A stretch of DNA of 64,000 bases from Pyxicephalus adspersus (taxonomy: Eukaryota > Chordata > Amphibia > Anura > Pyxicephalidae), in the NCBI RefSeq assembly GCF_032062135.1, contig NC_092861.1, forward strand, positions 136,819,082-136,883,081, in the 5' to 3' direction. Each line of letters opens with the position of its first letter. Within the stretch, counting starts at the first letter, position 1. Shown here piece by piece: positions 1-12,771 of the stretch. The notes below the pieces were generated by a model, which saw nothing but the letters and a program-made list of their open reading frames with translations, was not told the origin of the DNA and did not search any database. Both the position numbers and the translations under genes were made by a program.

Positions 1-50
1 CCCATCCTGGTACTCTGTATTTTGTGCAATCAATGAACCTCATTCAAAGG

Positions 51-259
51 GCCTGATTATAATAAAGCTCTCTAAGACTGGAAAAGATAAGACTATCATG
101 GGAGAACCTGGGCAAACCAAGAGACTTGGAATGGATTTCATAAAAATCATTTGCTATTATTTTAATGCTGGACCAGAGCTATTCCCGGTTTGCTGGATCC
201 CTCCCCCCCCCCCATGATAGTCTATCTTCTGCAGTTTGAGGGAGATTTAAAAAATTAGG
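51..259. repeat. Palindromic MITE, family A ('gggcctga')
   Basis: The element has long imperfect inverted arms. The left arm starts gggcctgat..aataaagctctc and the right arm ends with the complement (gagatttaaaaaattagg). An internal mirrored block reads ggaatggatttc near 130 and is complemented by the attcccggtttgctgga block near 182. A C-run at 205-214 interrupts the right arm. The same family is at 4824-5032, 50094-50220 and 63016-63213. Confidence 0.7.
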
Positions 260-2376
260 TCTTAAAATTAACCTTTTACTCTGGTCGGTATACCATTAAA
301 GGAATTTGGATATTTCTGGTAGAGAGTAATGGTTTACAAACATTTTAAAGTTACAAGGGACGATATATCTGCACTCTGCACACCTATATTGACCATATAC
401 AAGTAATGACAAGTTATATTGTGTTCCTCTACGTAAGGTAACCCACATGCATGATTTTACTTTACTGTCAATTACGGTTTTGCATTCCATTATGGAATGC
501 TTTTACGCCAAGTCATGTGACACAAGAGGGTTAAGAGGGTTGGCCGGGATAACTAACTGCATGCATACAAAGGTTCCTGCCATCAACAAGATACAGCTGA
601 AAGGGATTCGTTCCAATATTATTATTACTTTTCAATGTGGGAGGAAAACTGAGAAATCAGGGGTAAAACTATGCAAACATATGGAGAGAAAATACAGTTC
701 AGTTATTGTCCTGGATGCACTTTATACCTGGGACCTTAGCGTTGCAAGGCGAGAGTGCTTGCCATTGAGCCCCCGTCAACACCATGCCTCTCGTACTCGT
801 AGACACTATTTGGTTAGCTCTCATTTCATCTTTATAGTAAATACAATATCTAAAAAAAATAAGGCTGACTAAAAACACATTTTTTTGAAATCCTAAACTT
901 AGATTTTCTGCTTGGTAGACTGTACTTTAGGTACTGTACCACCTATTTATACAAAGCATGGCACAAGTTCACTTATGTGTAAAATATGTTTATATGAGAT
1001 AAAACCCTTCACAAGGGAATCTGCTTTCTTTCATATTTTAGAACATTCAAAAAAAAAAAAAAAGAAAATATGAAGCATGACAGGGAATCTCAATGATGTT
1101 AATAGGTTTTCAATGTCCAATAGGCAGAATGGGGCAGAATCCACATACTTTGTAGTCTGCCTGCACCGTTCTTTGAAGTACCGCTGACTCAATTAAACAT
1201 TTCTCATAAAACCTGGGAAACGGATCATACTGCAGATTGTGCAAAACTAATTTGGAGGGTTATCAGAGTTTCTACAGGAAAAAAGGGGTAATTATTGGGA
1301 ATTGATAATCTTTGGTTTAGAGTTTAATGATGACTGAGGATGATTCAACTAACTGGCACTTTGTAGTCATGAATCCAGATTTTTATATTGTATCTTCCTC
1401 AATAATCTACACTCCTTCCTCGATTTAAAAGAATTTACCAAAATAAGAACCATACTCTTAGCAAAACATTCTCTTTCAGCTATTAGGCATTTAAACCTAA
1501 CCAACTTACCAACAAAAAGAACAGCTTGTGGAGGACTCCTTCCTTTCCTCCTATTCAATAATACAAATTAAATAATAATAATAAAATCTTTTAATTTTTA
1601 ATACAAATTTATTGTGGTTTTGCATATTTATAGTAATAATTAAAAATATAGGTTTTTATTATCTTTTCAGCTGGACAAATAATGAAATAAAAATTGCCTT
1701 TTTTGCCAGTGTTCTTTTAGGTGAACAAAATCAGTATTTACATTATAATTGTGCCAACAATTAGGTATAGGGGGTTGTGGGGGGAGAAAAGCACCCCAAA
1801 GATCAGCTTTATTATATCAAAGGAAGGCAAGTTATGTCTTACATCACAACTATCACAGATGCTGTTTCATTAATATAAACTCCTGTAAGGTGATTTTCTT
1901 TTATCCTCGAAGCTGTGTTCAGCAAGGAACTCACTAATTTTTTTCATGACTTTTACAAGTACAAAACTACAAAAAAGAGAGCACCAATTGTGAGTTATTA
2001 TAGTAAGAGTCGGAGCTCTTATAAGTTGATATTTTGAAAGTATTACAGACAAGCAAATCTGTTGCAAACTACATTTTTAATTTATAGATCAGGAATTCCT
2101 TTCTCGTTGTTTATAGGTTAAAGTAGAAAATGAACTTATTGCTATATGAATAATCTCTCAGTACCTATGAGCTTTGTGTATTATTTAGCATTACTGTGTG
2201 ACATTTCGTAATGTATATTACTCTGACAATCAATCATAGTATTGAATACACTCCAACCTAACCATGAGAATAGATTATTTTATACCAGATGTCTATATTA
2301 CCATGTCCGATGATCATGTTAGTGAATACAACCCCTTACTAACCACTAGAATATATATGTCTATTGTACATACTCC

Positions 2377-2404
2377 CTGAAGAAGCCAGTAGGCGAAACG
2401 CGTC
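2377..2404 (+). ncRNA. Hammerhead-ribozyme core, stem I not conserved
   Basis: The segment reads CTGAAGA (2377-2383), an extra A, a three-pair stem II (GCC/GGC, 2385-2387 and 2392-2394) with loop AGTA, GAAA (2395-2398), the self-complementary ACGCGT (2398-2403) and C2404 at the cleavage position. It has the same unusual extra A as the copy at 61265, which suggests one dispersed family. I cannot find an adjacent stem I pairing (only TATTGT upstream with ACAATA downstream, with large asymmetric gaps). This copy is therefore probably inactive. It lies inside EPAS1 intron 1, antisense to the gene. Confidence 0.5.
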
Positions 2405-2474
2405 AGAAAAAAAGACGTTCTCTCGATCGACAATATTATAACAAAGCACAGAGAATCTCTGTTAGAAATCTCAA

Positions 2475-2615
2475 CCCTATGACTTTCTAATGGGAGATGG
2501 ATATCAAATTATCTTTATGTACAATGCATATGTAATATTCCATCCCATGACTGTTTAATGGGAAATGAATACAAAAATGTAACTTTCAACAATCTTTATG
2601 AAATACATTATTTAA
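2475..2615. repeat. Diverged tandem duplication, about 70 bp period
   Basis: Two similar blocks follow the hammerhead core. Each has a TATGACT/CATGACT start, a TAATGGGA(G/A)ATG segment and later an ATCTTTATG segment. The first begins near 2477 and the second near 2546. It may be part of the same retroelement remnant as the ribozyme core. Confidence 0.5.
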
Positions 2616-4183
2616 ACATTAGCCTAAAAACCCTTTTCCTTCTTTCGTCCTTTCAACAATTTAGGCTTCTTTTTATTATACATTGGAGATCATAAACTGA
2701 TCAGGAGAGAGGGAAGGCAAACCACACTCTTTCTAACTTACCTTTTTAGTAAATCTTCAATTAACCTGAATGTGCAGATCCATGCAATCAATTAAGTCAT
2801 GCAAATTATGAATCCAGAATTACTCTATCTATGGCATGTGTCATTTTTTGTAATTTAGGACAAATTTGCACTCTTTAGGGAACTCAATAAAGCCAAGGTT
2901 CACTGCAGCCCCCAGATTCTAATATATACTTTTAGATATGTGTCCGGGCTGATCTTTTCTGACATTAGAAATGACTGGTAGCGTTCCTTCCTCGTCAGGC
3001 TTGCACATATATGATTGTGTAATATGAGCTACATGTTTTTATAGCAGTCTAGAAATAATAGTGGACACAATCTGCATTCATGTTGCATTGTCCTCAAGTT
3101 TCCTGAATGTGAGCAAAAAGCTTTCCTTGGTTCCAACCTCTGAGAAAGTACGGTGCACAGAGCTGGTTACCCTACTTCTAAAAGCAGTAAGATTACCTGC
3201 TGAATCAGGGTTCAATGGGTTGTATAAAGATTCAGGCAAATGGAATGGATTTTCTGACTTTGCAATATTCATTTTAAAGCATTGGAAGATTTTACGTCAA
3301 GCCTTGCTCTTTATAGAAAAACAACTTGTACTAAAACATGTTACACAATATTACTCATAAATGCAACCACAATGTATTATAGCACCAATTTTTCATGTTT
3401 CGGGTTCATTACTCAGCATTGTTCTTTAGCAACACGGAGATGAATATCCAGTAGACCGTGACTGCTACATTTCAAGATAAAACATTGCTAAATTCAACTT
3501 AAGACAGAAAATTATTTCTTTAAGTGCATATTTTTGACATTTCGTATCTGGTGTCAGGGAAATGTTACCCTTGGAGCCATAGAAATGGTTCTTTTTATTC
3601 TTCTAAACACCTAAGAGTAAAGCCTTGCACCCTACCCGTAAAAAGACATCTACCCCTATCCTAGTTATGTTGTTTTCCTAAGCCATTGGAGTTCCTCCAT
3701 TCTTTACATACAACCCTGTGAGTCTGTCGGGTGATAATCTGGATTTGCAATTAAAGATAAAGGGAGTCTGTCAGGCGCACGCACCAGGGTAGATAGGGCC
3801 CGATATCTTTAATATCTGTCCATCCTGACCCTCAATACATGCCACAAACAGTCTACAACGTGAAAACTGCATTGTGTGCGTGTAGCAGGGGGAGAGGTGA
3901 TTAGCGGCAAAGCATTTCCCCTTATAGTCAGTTTAGGAAGTACTGGTATTACCTCACCCCTTATTCTTGAAGCGGACACAAAGAAACAATATTTGTTCAT
4001 GCTGTAGTATATACACACTGTTATTTGTAAGTATATCATTTGCAGGTATGCATAGGGAACAAAGTACTCCCTATTACAAAGCTTTTATCTACTTTTCTTT
4101 ACAGAAATAGCTGTTTTTTTGTAGGCTCAACATTTATTTTTTGTACTGAAATGGTGCTTAAAAATGACCCAAATACATAAATC

Positions 4184-4262
4184 CTGGTGCACGTGCAGTA
4201 TTTGGCTGTGGTCACAACTGTGTGGTGCATGAGCAGTACTTGTTTGTGTTCACAATTCTCTA
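4184..4262. repeat. Short tandem duplication, about 40 bp unit
   Basis: Two adjacent units share the order GGTGCA(C/T)G, GCAGTA(T/C)TTG, TGT(G/T)(G/T)TCACAA. The first starts at 4184 and the second near 4223. Confidence 0.5.
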
Positions 4263-4270
4263 GCACAGGT

Positions 4271-4715
4271 TATTAATAAAAAGGATTTATAAAGCGCCAA
4301 CATATTACGCAGCGCTGTACATTAAATAGGGGTTGCAAATGACAAATGAATACAGACAGTGATACAGGAGGAGAGGACCCTGCCCTGAAGAGCTTACAAT
4401 CTAGTAAGTGGGGGAATTTACACACAATAGGATGGGAGATATGTAGCAGTGGGAAGTAGTGATGGTTTCAAAAGACAGAAGAAGATGGGTAGGCTAGTTT
4501 GAAAAAATGGGTTTTGAGCGCTCTTTTAAATGAGCAGAAAGTAGGAGCAAGCTGAATAGGACGAGAAAGACCATTCTAGGGAATTGGGGCAGCTCTAGAA
4601 AAGTCTTGTATGTGTGCGTGTGATGAGGTTATGAGTGAGGAAGTCATTAGTAGGTCATTGGAGGAGCGGAGAGATCCGCTGGGGGAGTACTTTTTTTTAC
4701 CAGGTCAGAAATGTA
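4271..4715 (-). repeat. Interspersed repeat with the shared SINE/LINE-type tail, long copy
   Basis: The + strand begins with an AAT-rich tail, then atagcgccaacatattacg and cagcgctgtacattaa, and continues through gaggaccctgccctgaagag to about 4715. Read on the minus strand this is a body ending in a common 3' tail and an ATT-type microsatellite. Shorter copies of the same tail occur at nine other places in the window. Confidence 0.75.
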
Positions 4716-4823
4716 AGGTCAAACCCTTCTACAGCTTTTCATAACTTGCTATAAATTACAATATTGCAATCTGATCTCTGGAGGAAGGAGACCTAGGAAA
4801 TTGTTCCTTCTGTGCTTAAAGTG

Positions 4824-5032
4824 GAGGCCCTGGCTGGAGAGAATACACTTTCATCAGTGAAGCTGGGTGATCTCATAAACCTGGAATGGATTTCCTAAAA
4901 GTCATTAGCTATTAGCTAGCAAATGTTTTCAATTCTGGACCAGATCCATTCCAGGTTTGCTGGATCACCAAAGTTCACTGCTGAAAGTGTATTCTCTCCA
5001 GCCTTGGAGAGCTTTATTAAATTAGGGCCAAA
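4824..5032. repeat. Palindromic MITE, family A
   Basis: Second copy of the family at 51-259, with a mirrored central part (aacctggaatggatttcct on the left, gatccattccaggtttgct on the right) and a right arm ending ggagagctttattaaattag. The left arm has an internal deletion. The three chance open frames here are a consequence of the palindrome. Confidence 0.75.
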
Positions 5033-5679
5033 GACAAAAAAATATTGTCCCTGCTCCTGGTGGCGTTTTCTTTTTAGTTCGAAATACACCATGGAGTGCA
5101 AAGCCTGGCTCTATACACAGCATCATCACAAATAGACCTGGATCTAGGGACAATGTAGATCTAAATGGCATATGGGCACTGATGAAAGTTACATCAGTGG
5201 CTGTCCAATGGATCATGGATCGATGGACATGGAAGGGTTGGCAACAAAATGATGGCTTTGAGGGATTCAGTGGTGAGGCATTCCAGCAGGGTGCTTACAT
5301 AAAGTAAGTATATGCCAAAATTGGCAAGTGTGCTGTGCATAATTCAACAAGATGCAGAAAAAAATCAAACTGTTCTTATATATATTATGACATGTCAAAA
5401 TGTATTCTTACAATGTATATAGCTACTGAAATCCTATCCTGCTTCCCTTTACCAAATTAAGTGAAAAATGGAAGCTCTAAGCTCCCTCTGGTGCCAGTCA
5501 CCTTCTAATAAATGAATCATTGGATGGCAGGGGCTACCCCCCCAAACCATCCTACGTGCATTATGCACGCTGCGAGCGACAAAAAAACTTCTGCATTTAA
5601 CCAGTCTGTAGCCAAGCCATTCTTTATTTCTCCTTCTGTTAGGACTGGGTAGTGACCAGGCTAAGTACACAATCATTCA

Positions 5680-6100
5680 AGCAGCAAGGAAATATTATCC
5701 AAGACCACAGGAAGTGAGCGGAGACAGTGTTCTGGGCAGGCCTGGCAAGCAGTCTGTGTGAACTGTCTCTAGCAAGCACAGCTCGGTCACCGAGGCCAAA
5801 TTCATTACAGAACTTTCTCACTGCTGCCGAGGAGAACACAGCACATGTTTTTGTTGTTCGTGTTCTTTCCTCTAGAACGTTGTGTACCTGATGGACAACA
5901 GATAATTCCAGATCAAGTCTATTTATTTCTCTTCTGTGTTAACTGTTTTTGATAGCCTTCGTCTGACATCAAATAAACCAGGCTCATTATGCTAACCTCT
6001 TATAATGACAGAACACAATAGAAAGAGCTGCTGTTTACTGTCACATCCAACATTTACTGTCCTGATTTACATTAGGGGCTCGTACATGTGCCAGTGCTAG
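5680..6100. promoter_or_regulatory. Candidate intronic enhancer with RUNX-ETS composite site
   Basis: A non-repetitive block of higher complexity than its surroundings. It includes ACCACAGGAAGTG at 5704-5716, which joins a RUNX core (ACCACA) and an ETS core (GGAAGT) in the composite arrangement used in blood and endothelial enhancers. EPAS1 is strongly endothelial, so an ETS-driven intronic element would make sense. The enhancer call is inference from motifs alone. Confidence 0.25.
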
Positions 6101-6835
6101 GATCACTTGGAACAGAAAATTCATGGAAAGTGTATGTGAGATCAGGGCCATTTTAAGTAGTCAAAAGGACATCAGCCAATGGACCCCCCAAGACAAAGGG
6201 ACGACATCAGCAACATTACTATGGAACCTAGAAATGTACAGTTTTATTAATTAAAACAAATGATCCAGAAGATGATCAGCCAAAGCGCCTACAAGTTTCT
6301 TTAATCTTTTATTTTGTTGTCAGTTGAACTACTCCTTGCTTCTTAAAGATTCCTTGTTACTGGTCTTCCAAACCTTTCTATCATGGCCCAGCCATGTCCT
6401 GAGATTTCCAGAAATTCTGTAGAAGTCTGTCTGCCACTCTGAAGCCTCATGCTGGTCCACGACCCCAAGGACGACTCAAGCTGGATGCTCCCAAAAAAAC
6501 GAGCTGTCACCAGCAACAAAACACGAATATGAACCTAATTTACCCTTTCAGCGCTACAATGATAAGATATAAATACAAATAGATAAAAATAGATCACTAA
6601 CTGAGGAATCTACATATTTTGAACATTTCAAATACCAAGAACATATTAATCTACAAACAATCTGTGGTATTTTAGGAATAAATCTCGGTGTTTTGTTTCT
6701 TGGTTTAAGTACACGTACAAAATGTAAATTCTATTTTACCTTACATGAGGTGCTGTATGTCGATTTACACTCTATGCTGGCTTTGTCTATTTCATGCCAC
6801 CCTTTAACCCAAATAACTTTGTATTTCATCACCAA

Positions 6836-6908
6836 TTATTATTATTGTTATTAAGCAGGATTTATATAGCGCCAACATATTACGCAGTGCTGTACATTAA
6901 ATAGGGGT
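6836..6908 (-). repeat. Truncated copy of the shared SINE-type tail
   Basis: An ATT microsatellite followed by ggatttatatagcgccaac and cagtgctgtacattaaatag. Only the 3' tail remains, which suggests 5' truncation during retroposition. Confidence 0.75.
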
Positions 6909-9234
6909 ATTGTAATATATAATTGTAATACTTGAAACAAACAGCTGAAAAAGGGAACAGAATAAGGGAAACTGAATCAGTAGAAAGGCTTCAAGGACTA
7001 GTAAGTGAAAACTGTAACACTAACTCTGGGCCCAGACATTTTGTTTTGGCACCACCAGCTCCTGACTCCAGAGTCATACAAGTTATGGGGTGCTCCACCT
7101 TAATAAAAGACCAATGGGAAGTCACAGGAAACACAAGGAGTGCTTCGAATGTGACTGCGCCTGTCTATATCATACCATCTAGATACCAAGTTGTTGTGGT
7201 AATGGAATGCAACAAAATGGAAAACCCCATTTGTGCATTTTCTCACCATATTCTCACTCACTACCTAAATTTTGACATGACTGCTGTAAAATTGTAGCAG
7301 CATTCAGAGAGTTGATCTTCTCAATGTAGAGATGCAGAAACAAATATAACATTTTTATATTAAAAAGCAATATGGAAAAGGTCCATATACACAAAATACA
7401 CTGAACCCCTGGATTACGATATCAATCAGTATCCCAAGAAACCTCATCCAGGTTTTTAAACTTAAGTTTTTTAAATTAATGGAATATCCAAAATAAGCAG
7501 ATTTACAAAATATTTTTTGTCTTGAGGTGTATGCAGGGTTTTGGATAGAGTAGGAAAGCGCTAGTCCCCGTTGTTTCCCATCTGGGGGAGATGTAGCCCT
7601 TTTTTTGTCCTGGTGACCATTTTTACCAAAAAGGAAAATGAAAAAACAAATGTTTTGTAGACAACCACCTAATATGGGAACTTCCTTGACTTTTGGAGGA
7701 TTTTTTCTTCTATTCTGATGGAAGGAAAATAAAAGAAAACATTCCCAGCAAAACAGCAACAAATAAGCGGATATGGATTTTAACTTAATCTAAATAAAAA
7801 ATAGTTGTCCATATACACACTTTAACCACTCAACAAAACTTTTCTATCACATCCTACCTGATCTAAAACACGACATTCTCCATCATTGCCCATTTACTAG
7901 ACATTACTGTAATACAACTCCACTGCATTGTACATACAGAACATTGTACCTACCCAACATAACATACATGCACAAGAACAATACTGTTTGATGCTAGCAC
8001 CATAAACTAAAATAAAAACAATCCTATACAAACAATGCACAGATACAAAGTTACATAAAACCTTAAACGATTTTTCCCTTAAAGACTTTTTTCAAACACA
8101 AAGGCAAAACAAAGCAGTGCCAGGACTTTTAGGTCTTCCACAGTGTTTAGGACTTTGGGGAATAAAAGGCTGGATGTCTGTCCAGAAGAGGAAATGTCTC
8201 TTGCATCCTCTATTGGCTGGCACCACCTTTTAACATCTGTAAACATCTGCACTGTAATTAGGGTACAATCCGGTTTGGACAAACTGTTGACATTAAATGG
8301 ACCAACCTTCTCTTGACAGGGGAAGCCAACCCTAACAAAGGCCTATTTGGAATATAAGTTTAGCCATTACATTTCCTATTTCTGCTCCGAATGTCGTAAG
8401 ATGCGTGGCACCGCCCATCATAAATATTGTCCCGTACAGTAAACACAAAGCTTATGCAAGGGGCAGATAAGATTGGCATCTTTTTATGTCACCAGCTAAA
8501 TGCTTGAACTAGGAAAACCCTGAACCATCCTGTGCAGAGTCTCGAATTCTAGGAAATGGCCACCAACGTTTCATCAACTCTCTTCATCTTTCAAAAAAAA
8601 ACTTGATGATACCAAAGCTGAAGGGAAATGATTTAGTAAACACCACATAAGAGAAACAATACTTTCCAGTGCCCAGATAGCTGATGGGCAGAATGGACTG
8701 AATAATCATGGTGAGAGAGGTCAGTCTGTATGCAAACTGTAACAATGAACTGTTCTATTCAGGCGCTGTTATATCTGTTTCATACATGCAGACAAAATAC
8801 CTGCTGATCCTGCTTGAGATCCAATGCTGCCTTGGGTCATGTACACTCTAAGTTATCTCAAACAAAGTTATCAGCCCTGCCTAAATCACTTCTGTGAGAT
8901 ATAGAACATCCCCCCTAGGTTATACACACTTTCTGCCATGGGGTAAAGCTTTAATCCTCCATAAGTAGGTCACAGAAGAGTCATCACCTCAGGAGAAAAA
9001 GTTTGGTACAATGCAGCCACCACATCTAGAACTGGTAAACTGCAATATATTATATTTGTATTGGGTTTAGATGTATTTTATTCTGCACAGAGATACAAAA
9101 ATAGAAAAACGCCTACACTATAGCCTTTATCAACTTCTTTACCCCCTGAAGAACATCTCAACTGGTTTTAAGGTGTCAATGTACCCTTCCTATAATCAAT
9201 CAACTGGAAAAATGCTATTGATAGTGGTTACCAA

Positions 9235-9453
9235 TAGAAGGAATGCCCCCACACATTGGGGATCTGAATGCCACCCTATGGAAAGCCAAAAAGGTCCTTG
9301 ATCCCATGCAGCTGGCTCTGCCAGGTGGTGTTGGGCCCAGAACAATGCAGACACCATCTGGTAGATGGCCAATCAGCCACAGCTCAAGGAACCCCTGGCA
9401 ATTTCCAGAGGAACCCCAGGGTTTGCCAAAACCCTGGTTGAGAATTGCTGCAA
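9235..9453. repeat. hAT-type nonautonomous element, family B variant
   Basis: Ends in aaccctggttgagaattgc, the right terminal repeat type shared with 33705-34022, 21946-22298 and 56581-56824. Internal blocks GGTGGTGTTGG(G/C)CCC and CTCAAGGAACCCCTGGCAA match the copy at 33705-34022. The left terminus is degraded. Open frames across it on both strands are incidental. Confidence 0.6.
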
Positions 9454-10754
9454 TAGGATCCATTGGATAGCTGTAGCCTTTTACCTCCTTTGTCCCAACC
9501 TACAAGGTGTTTGTATCAAGTTACCAAAAAGTGACAACCAATAAAAGGCAGCAATATTCCTAATAATGAAAAAAAAAATGAAATAATGTTTAGTGGCACT
9601 TACAAGCTATTTCATGTGGAAAGAATCTCTGCACACTTCATTGAACATTATTTAGGTGGCTTAGTAAAGCACATCAATTCAGGTTAGTAGGTGATACAGA
9701 AAAAATAATTGTGTTGTATACAAAAGTGAAGATGATACAAAAACACAGAAGCAAAAATGATTAGACATCCCAATTTTGCAATTCTCTGTTTACATTTACT
9801 TATGAGACAATCAGGAAAAATGTATTTTAAGTACCAATAAACTCCACAAAAAAAAGAAAGATTTGGAAACTTTCTAATGCTAATGCTTTAAAAATTCACA
9901 AACGCCCACATGTAACAACAAGTTACAATATTTATACCTAGTGTAACAGATCCCAAGGATAGAAAAAAGTTTGTAGTGTTTCTGGGCTCAAAAGTAAATC
10001 AAATTGAGGTTGCTTTTTAACTTCTTGCTTCCGATTGGATGCTGAGCTGCTGCTAGGTGTTTTGCATTGCTTTTTTTAAACACATTTTTGTAAACTTTTT
10101 TTTTTTTTTCATATTGTTATTTGAATTTTCATAAGAAAAAATGACTGGTGGAAAAAGAAGTACAATGAAAGCACATTCATTTCACATCCCATTACTACTT
10201 TGAAGGTTTTGCATTGCTTTTGCATTCATATCCCAAATGTCTAATTCAGTAGCAAACAAATGTCCATGTGCAGGAGCCAGCCAAAGAAAAAAAAACATTA
10301 CCACAGTCTCCTTATAACCCACATTGCTCAAACAACAGAATGATTCGGTCTTTTACAGCTCCTGTTTTTTACAGGGACCCAAACATTACCTAATGATTGA
10401 CCAAACATGTATTTGCATGTCACTCCTAAAAAAAAATTGTGCAGTTTACCTTCCATGAGATAAAAATAGAAAGTCAAACACATAGTACTGTAAATATATA
10501 AAATCGATTTAGGGACAGAAAAGTTTATATGATCATCTGTTTGAGTGTTGGATAGTCCGTCCTTTATTCAGAAACAGTTTGTTTTACAAGTAGAATAAGG
10601 CAATGAGGAAGAAGATAAAAGAAGCAGAGGCCCTGCATTGTAAAGATGGAAGTTGGAAGAAAAGAATTAACTTCAGGCATGAGTAATGTATCTCTACAAA
10701 AGATGAGATATTATACCTACCTGTGGTCCAATTCCACCAGACCCTACGCTAATG

Positions 10755-11158
10755 CAGGTAGTTCCCGGGTTACATACGAGATAGAGACTGTAGGTTTGTT
10801 CTTAAGTTGAATTTGTATGTAAGTCGGAACAGGTACATTATTTTAATAAATGGAATTAGAACTGATGTTTGTCCCAACATATTATTAAGCAGCATGTTAT
10901 TTTATAAACTCCTCACTGTGAGTTAATCAAAAACAAAGCAAAAAAAAAAAAAAAACAACAACTTTATGGGTCCTAGACATTTATTAACTTCTAGAGCAAG
11001 CTGTGCTTTTAATATGCTATATCAATGATGATATATATTCTGCAAGTGGCCCCCTTCCCCTTATCCAGCATCTGTTCTGCACATAAGGAGGCAGGGAAGC
11101 CCCGTTCTTATTTAAGAGGTGTCCATATGTCAGATGTCCCTAACTCGGGACTACCTGT
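10755..11158. repeat. MITE with 'caggtagt' terminal inverted repeats, family C
   Basis: Starts caggtagttcccgggttac and ends ctcgggactacctg, so the ends are inverted repeats. The subterminal block tgtaggtttgttcttaagtt is found inverted in the copy at 61475-61946. A poly-A run lies inside (about 10931-10946). No clear target-site duplication. Confidence 0.7.
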
Positions 11159-11525
11159 ACATCACTAAGTGAAGGGGAACCAGCCATGCAACCAGAAGTT
11201 TTGGATGGTGAACAAACTTCAGCCTGTGTATTTCTGTAACAGAACAAAGACCTGAAGCTCAAGAAGTTAGGCAGAAAATATATTATAAGTTGTACAGAAA
11301 GTTTTGTTTCCCAACAGTGTTGCTTCAAATATATAGTACTGACAAATGCAGTTTCTCATCACCTTCTATCTAATGCATATTAGACATAACAGGAGGAGAA
11401 AAAATAACAGAAAAAAAGGAAAATCTCCAATGTCCTGTCTAATGGGAATCAGAAAAAAACAGAAAGCGGAAATCCCCAAATGGGGGCACAAATAAAAACA
11501 TCACTAATGTGTTAGTTGAATGGGT

Positions 11526-11578
11526 CCGGAGCCTGTGTGTTTAGTGGTCCGTAGGTCTGAAAAGGTTGGCGACCAATG
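11526..11578 (-). repeat. Solo end fragment of the hAT element at 22381
   Basis: The minus strand reads cattggtcgccaacctttt, then a gacctac block and a ccactaaa block. It matches the first 55 or so bases of the element at 22381-22701 with scattered substitutions. Only the terminal fragment is present. Confidence 0.6.
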
Positions 11579-12771
11579 ATTTGGTAGACAGCACAAAAAT
11601 GACTGTTGGTAAATCCTTTCTGATTAAAAAAAATAATTCTTATCTTACTAGACTCTGAAAATATTTAAATCAGAGTATAAAGTGGCAAAGCCAGGTAGTT
11701 GGCATTTTTAAAGGAAGATTAGCAATGGTATCCCTTGTACTTAGTCTTTAACACCCGCAGGGCTTTTCTGGAAATTTAAGAAAATTCTGCTTAATGGATT
11801 TGAGCCAAAGAGAACTCATTGTTCTCATAAATAACATAAACAAAGTTAATCCCTGACATTTCCACCCAACAACACCAAGTGTTTCCATTCTCAGAAATAA
11901 TTGTGGAGATGAAGCTGGGAACTAGCTAAGACCAGAGTGACCCAGTAGGTTCAGGTTTATGGAGTAGATGCACACACCTGCCTTTCACCTGTCAATTAAC
12001 TTTCACTCAGATTTATCCTAAATCTATCACATAGCCATCTAATGTACTTTGTGCAACCAGCCACGGGCTACTTGACACATACCCTAGTACTGTGTGGTAT
12101 ATTTAAAGGTACACTCCAATGAAACACAAACCCTTTGAATTCAATTACCCCCAGGGAGGCAACCTTCTCTAATGTCATTCATTTTCTTCCTGTAGAGCTG
12201 GCTTTTTTAACTAGATGAACCAAAACATCATCAAATCCAAAATGGCGGGACTCTTTAGTCCAAAATGGCTTTAGGATCTCTAACAATGCCTTTAAAAAGA
12301 AATGCAAGACGTGCTCATACACATTCACATATGGTATTAGCACATTGGGGGTTGGTTCCAACCAGAGGTGAGGGTCTCTGCTTCTGTAGTATGCAATAAG
12401 GGTGGAATGAAAAGAGGTTCACAAATGCTGTACTGGCCCCCAAGTGCCTGCTGCTCTTCCTACTTACATTACCAATTGATCCAACTGGTCTGTACCACCA
12501 CAATGGTTAAGAACCTAAAGCCAGGACCCAGAAATAGAGCACTAAAAAGAGCAAACAGTTCTAAGCCTTTATCACAAAAAGTATATTAAATATTGAGGTT
12601 TAAAAATATTTGGATGTTCCCAAGACAAATTTTGATGTTGCAATTTCTGACCTCCTAGTTGCCAGATTATTCTGCTGAACCGCTGTTTTTACTTCAATAC
12701 ATTCTAAATCACAGATCTGAAAAACTGAATAAGTCATTTCTTATCTATAAATAATTTCTGATTTAGTGACC

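Noticed and set aside
9147..9170. Another hammerhead core at CCCTGAAGAACATC
   Set aside because: CTGAAGA is present but no pairing stem II or GAAAC follows within range.
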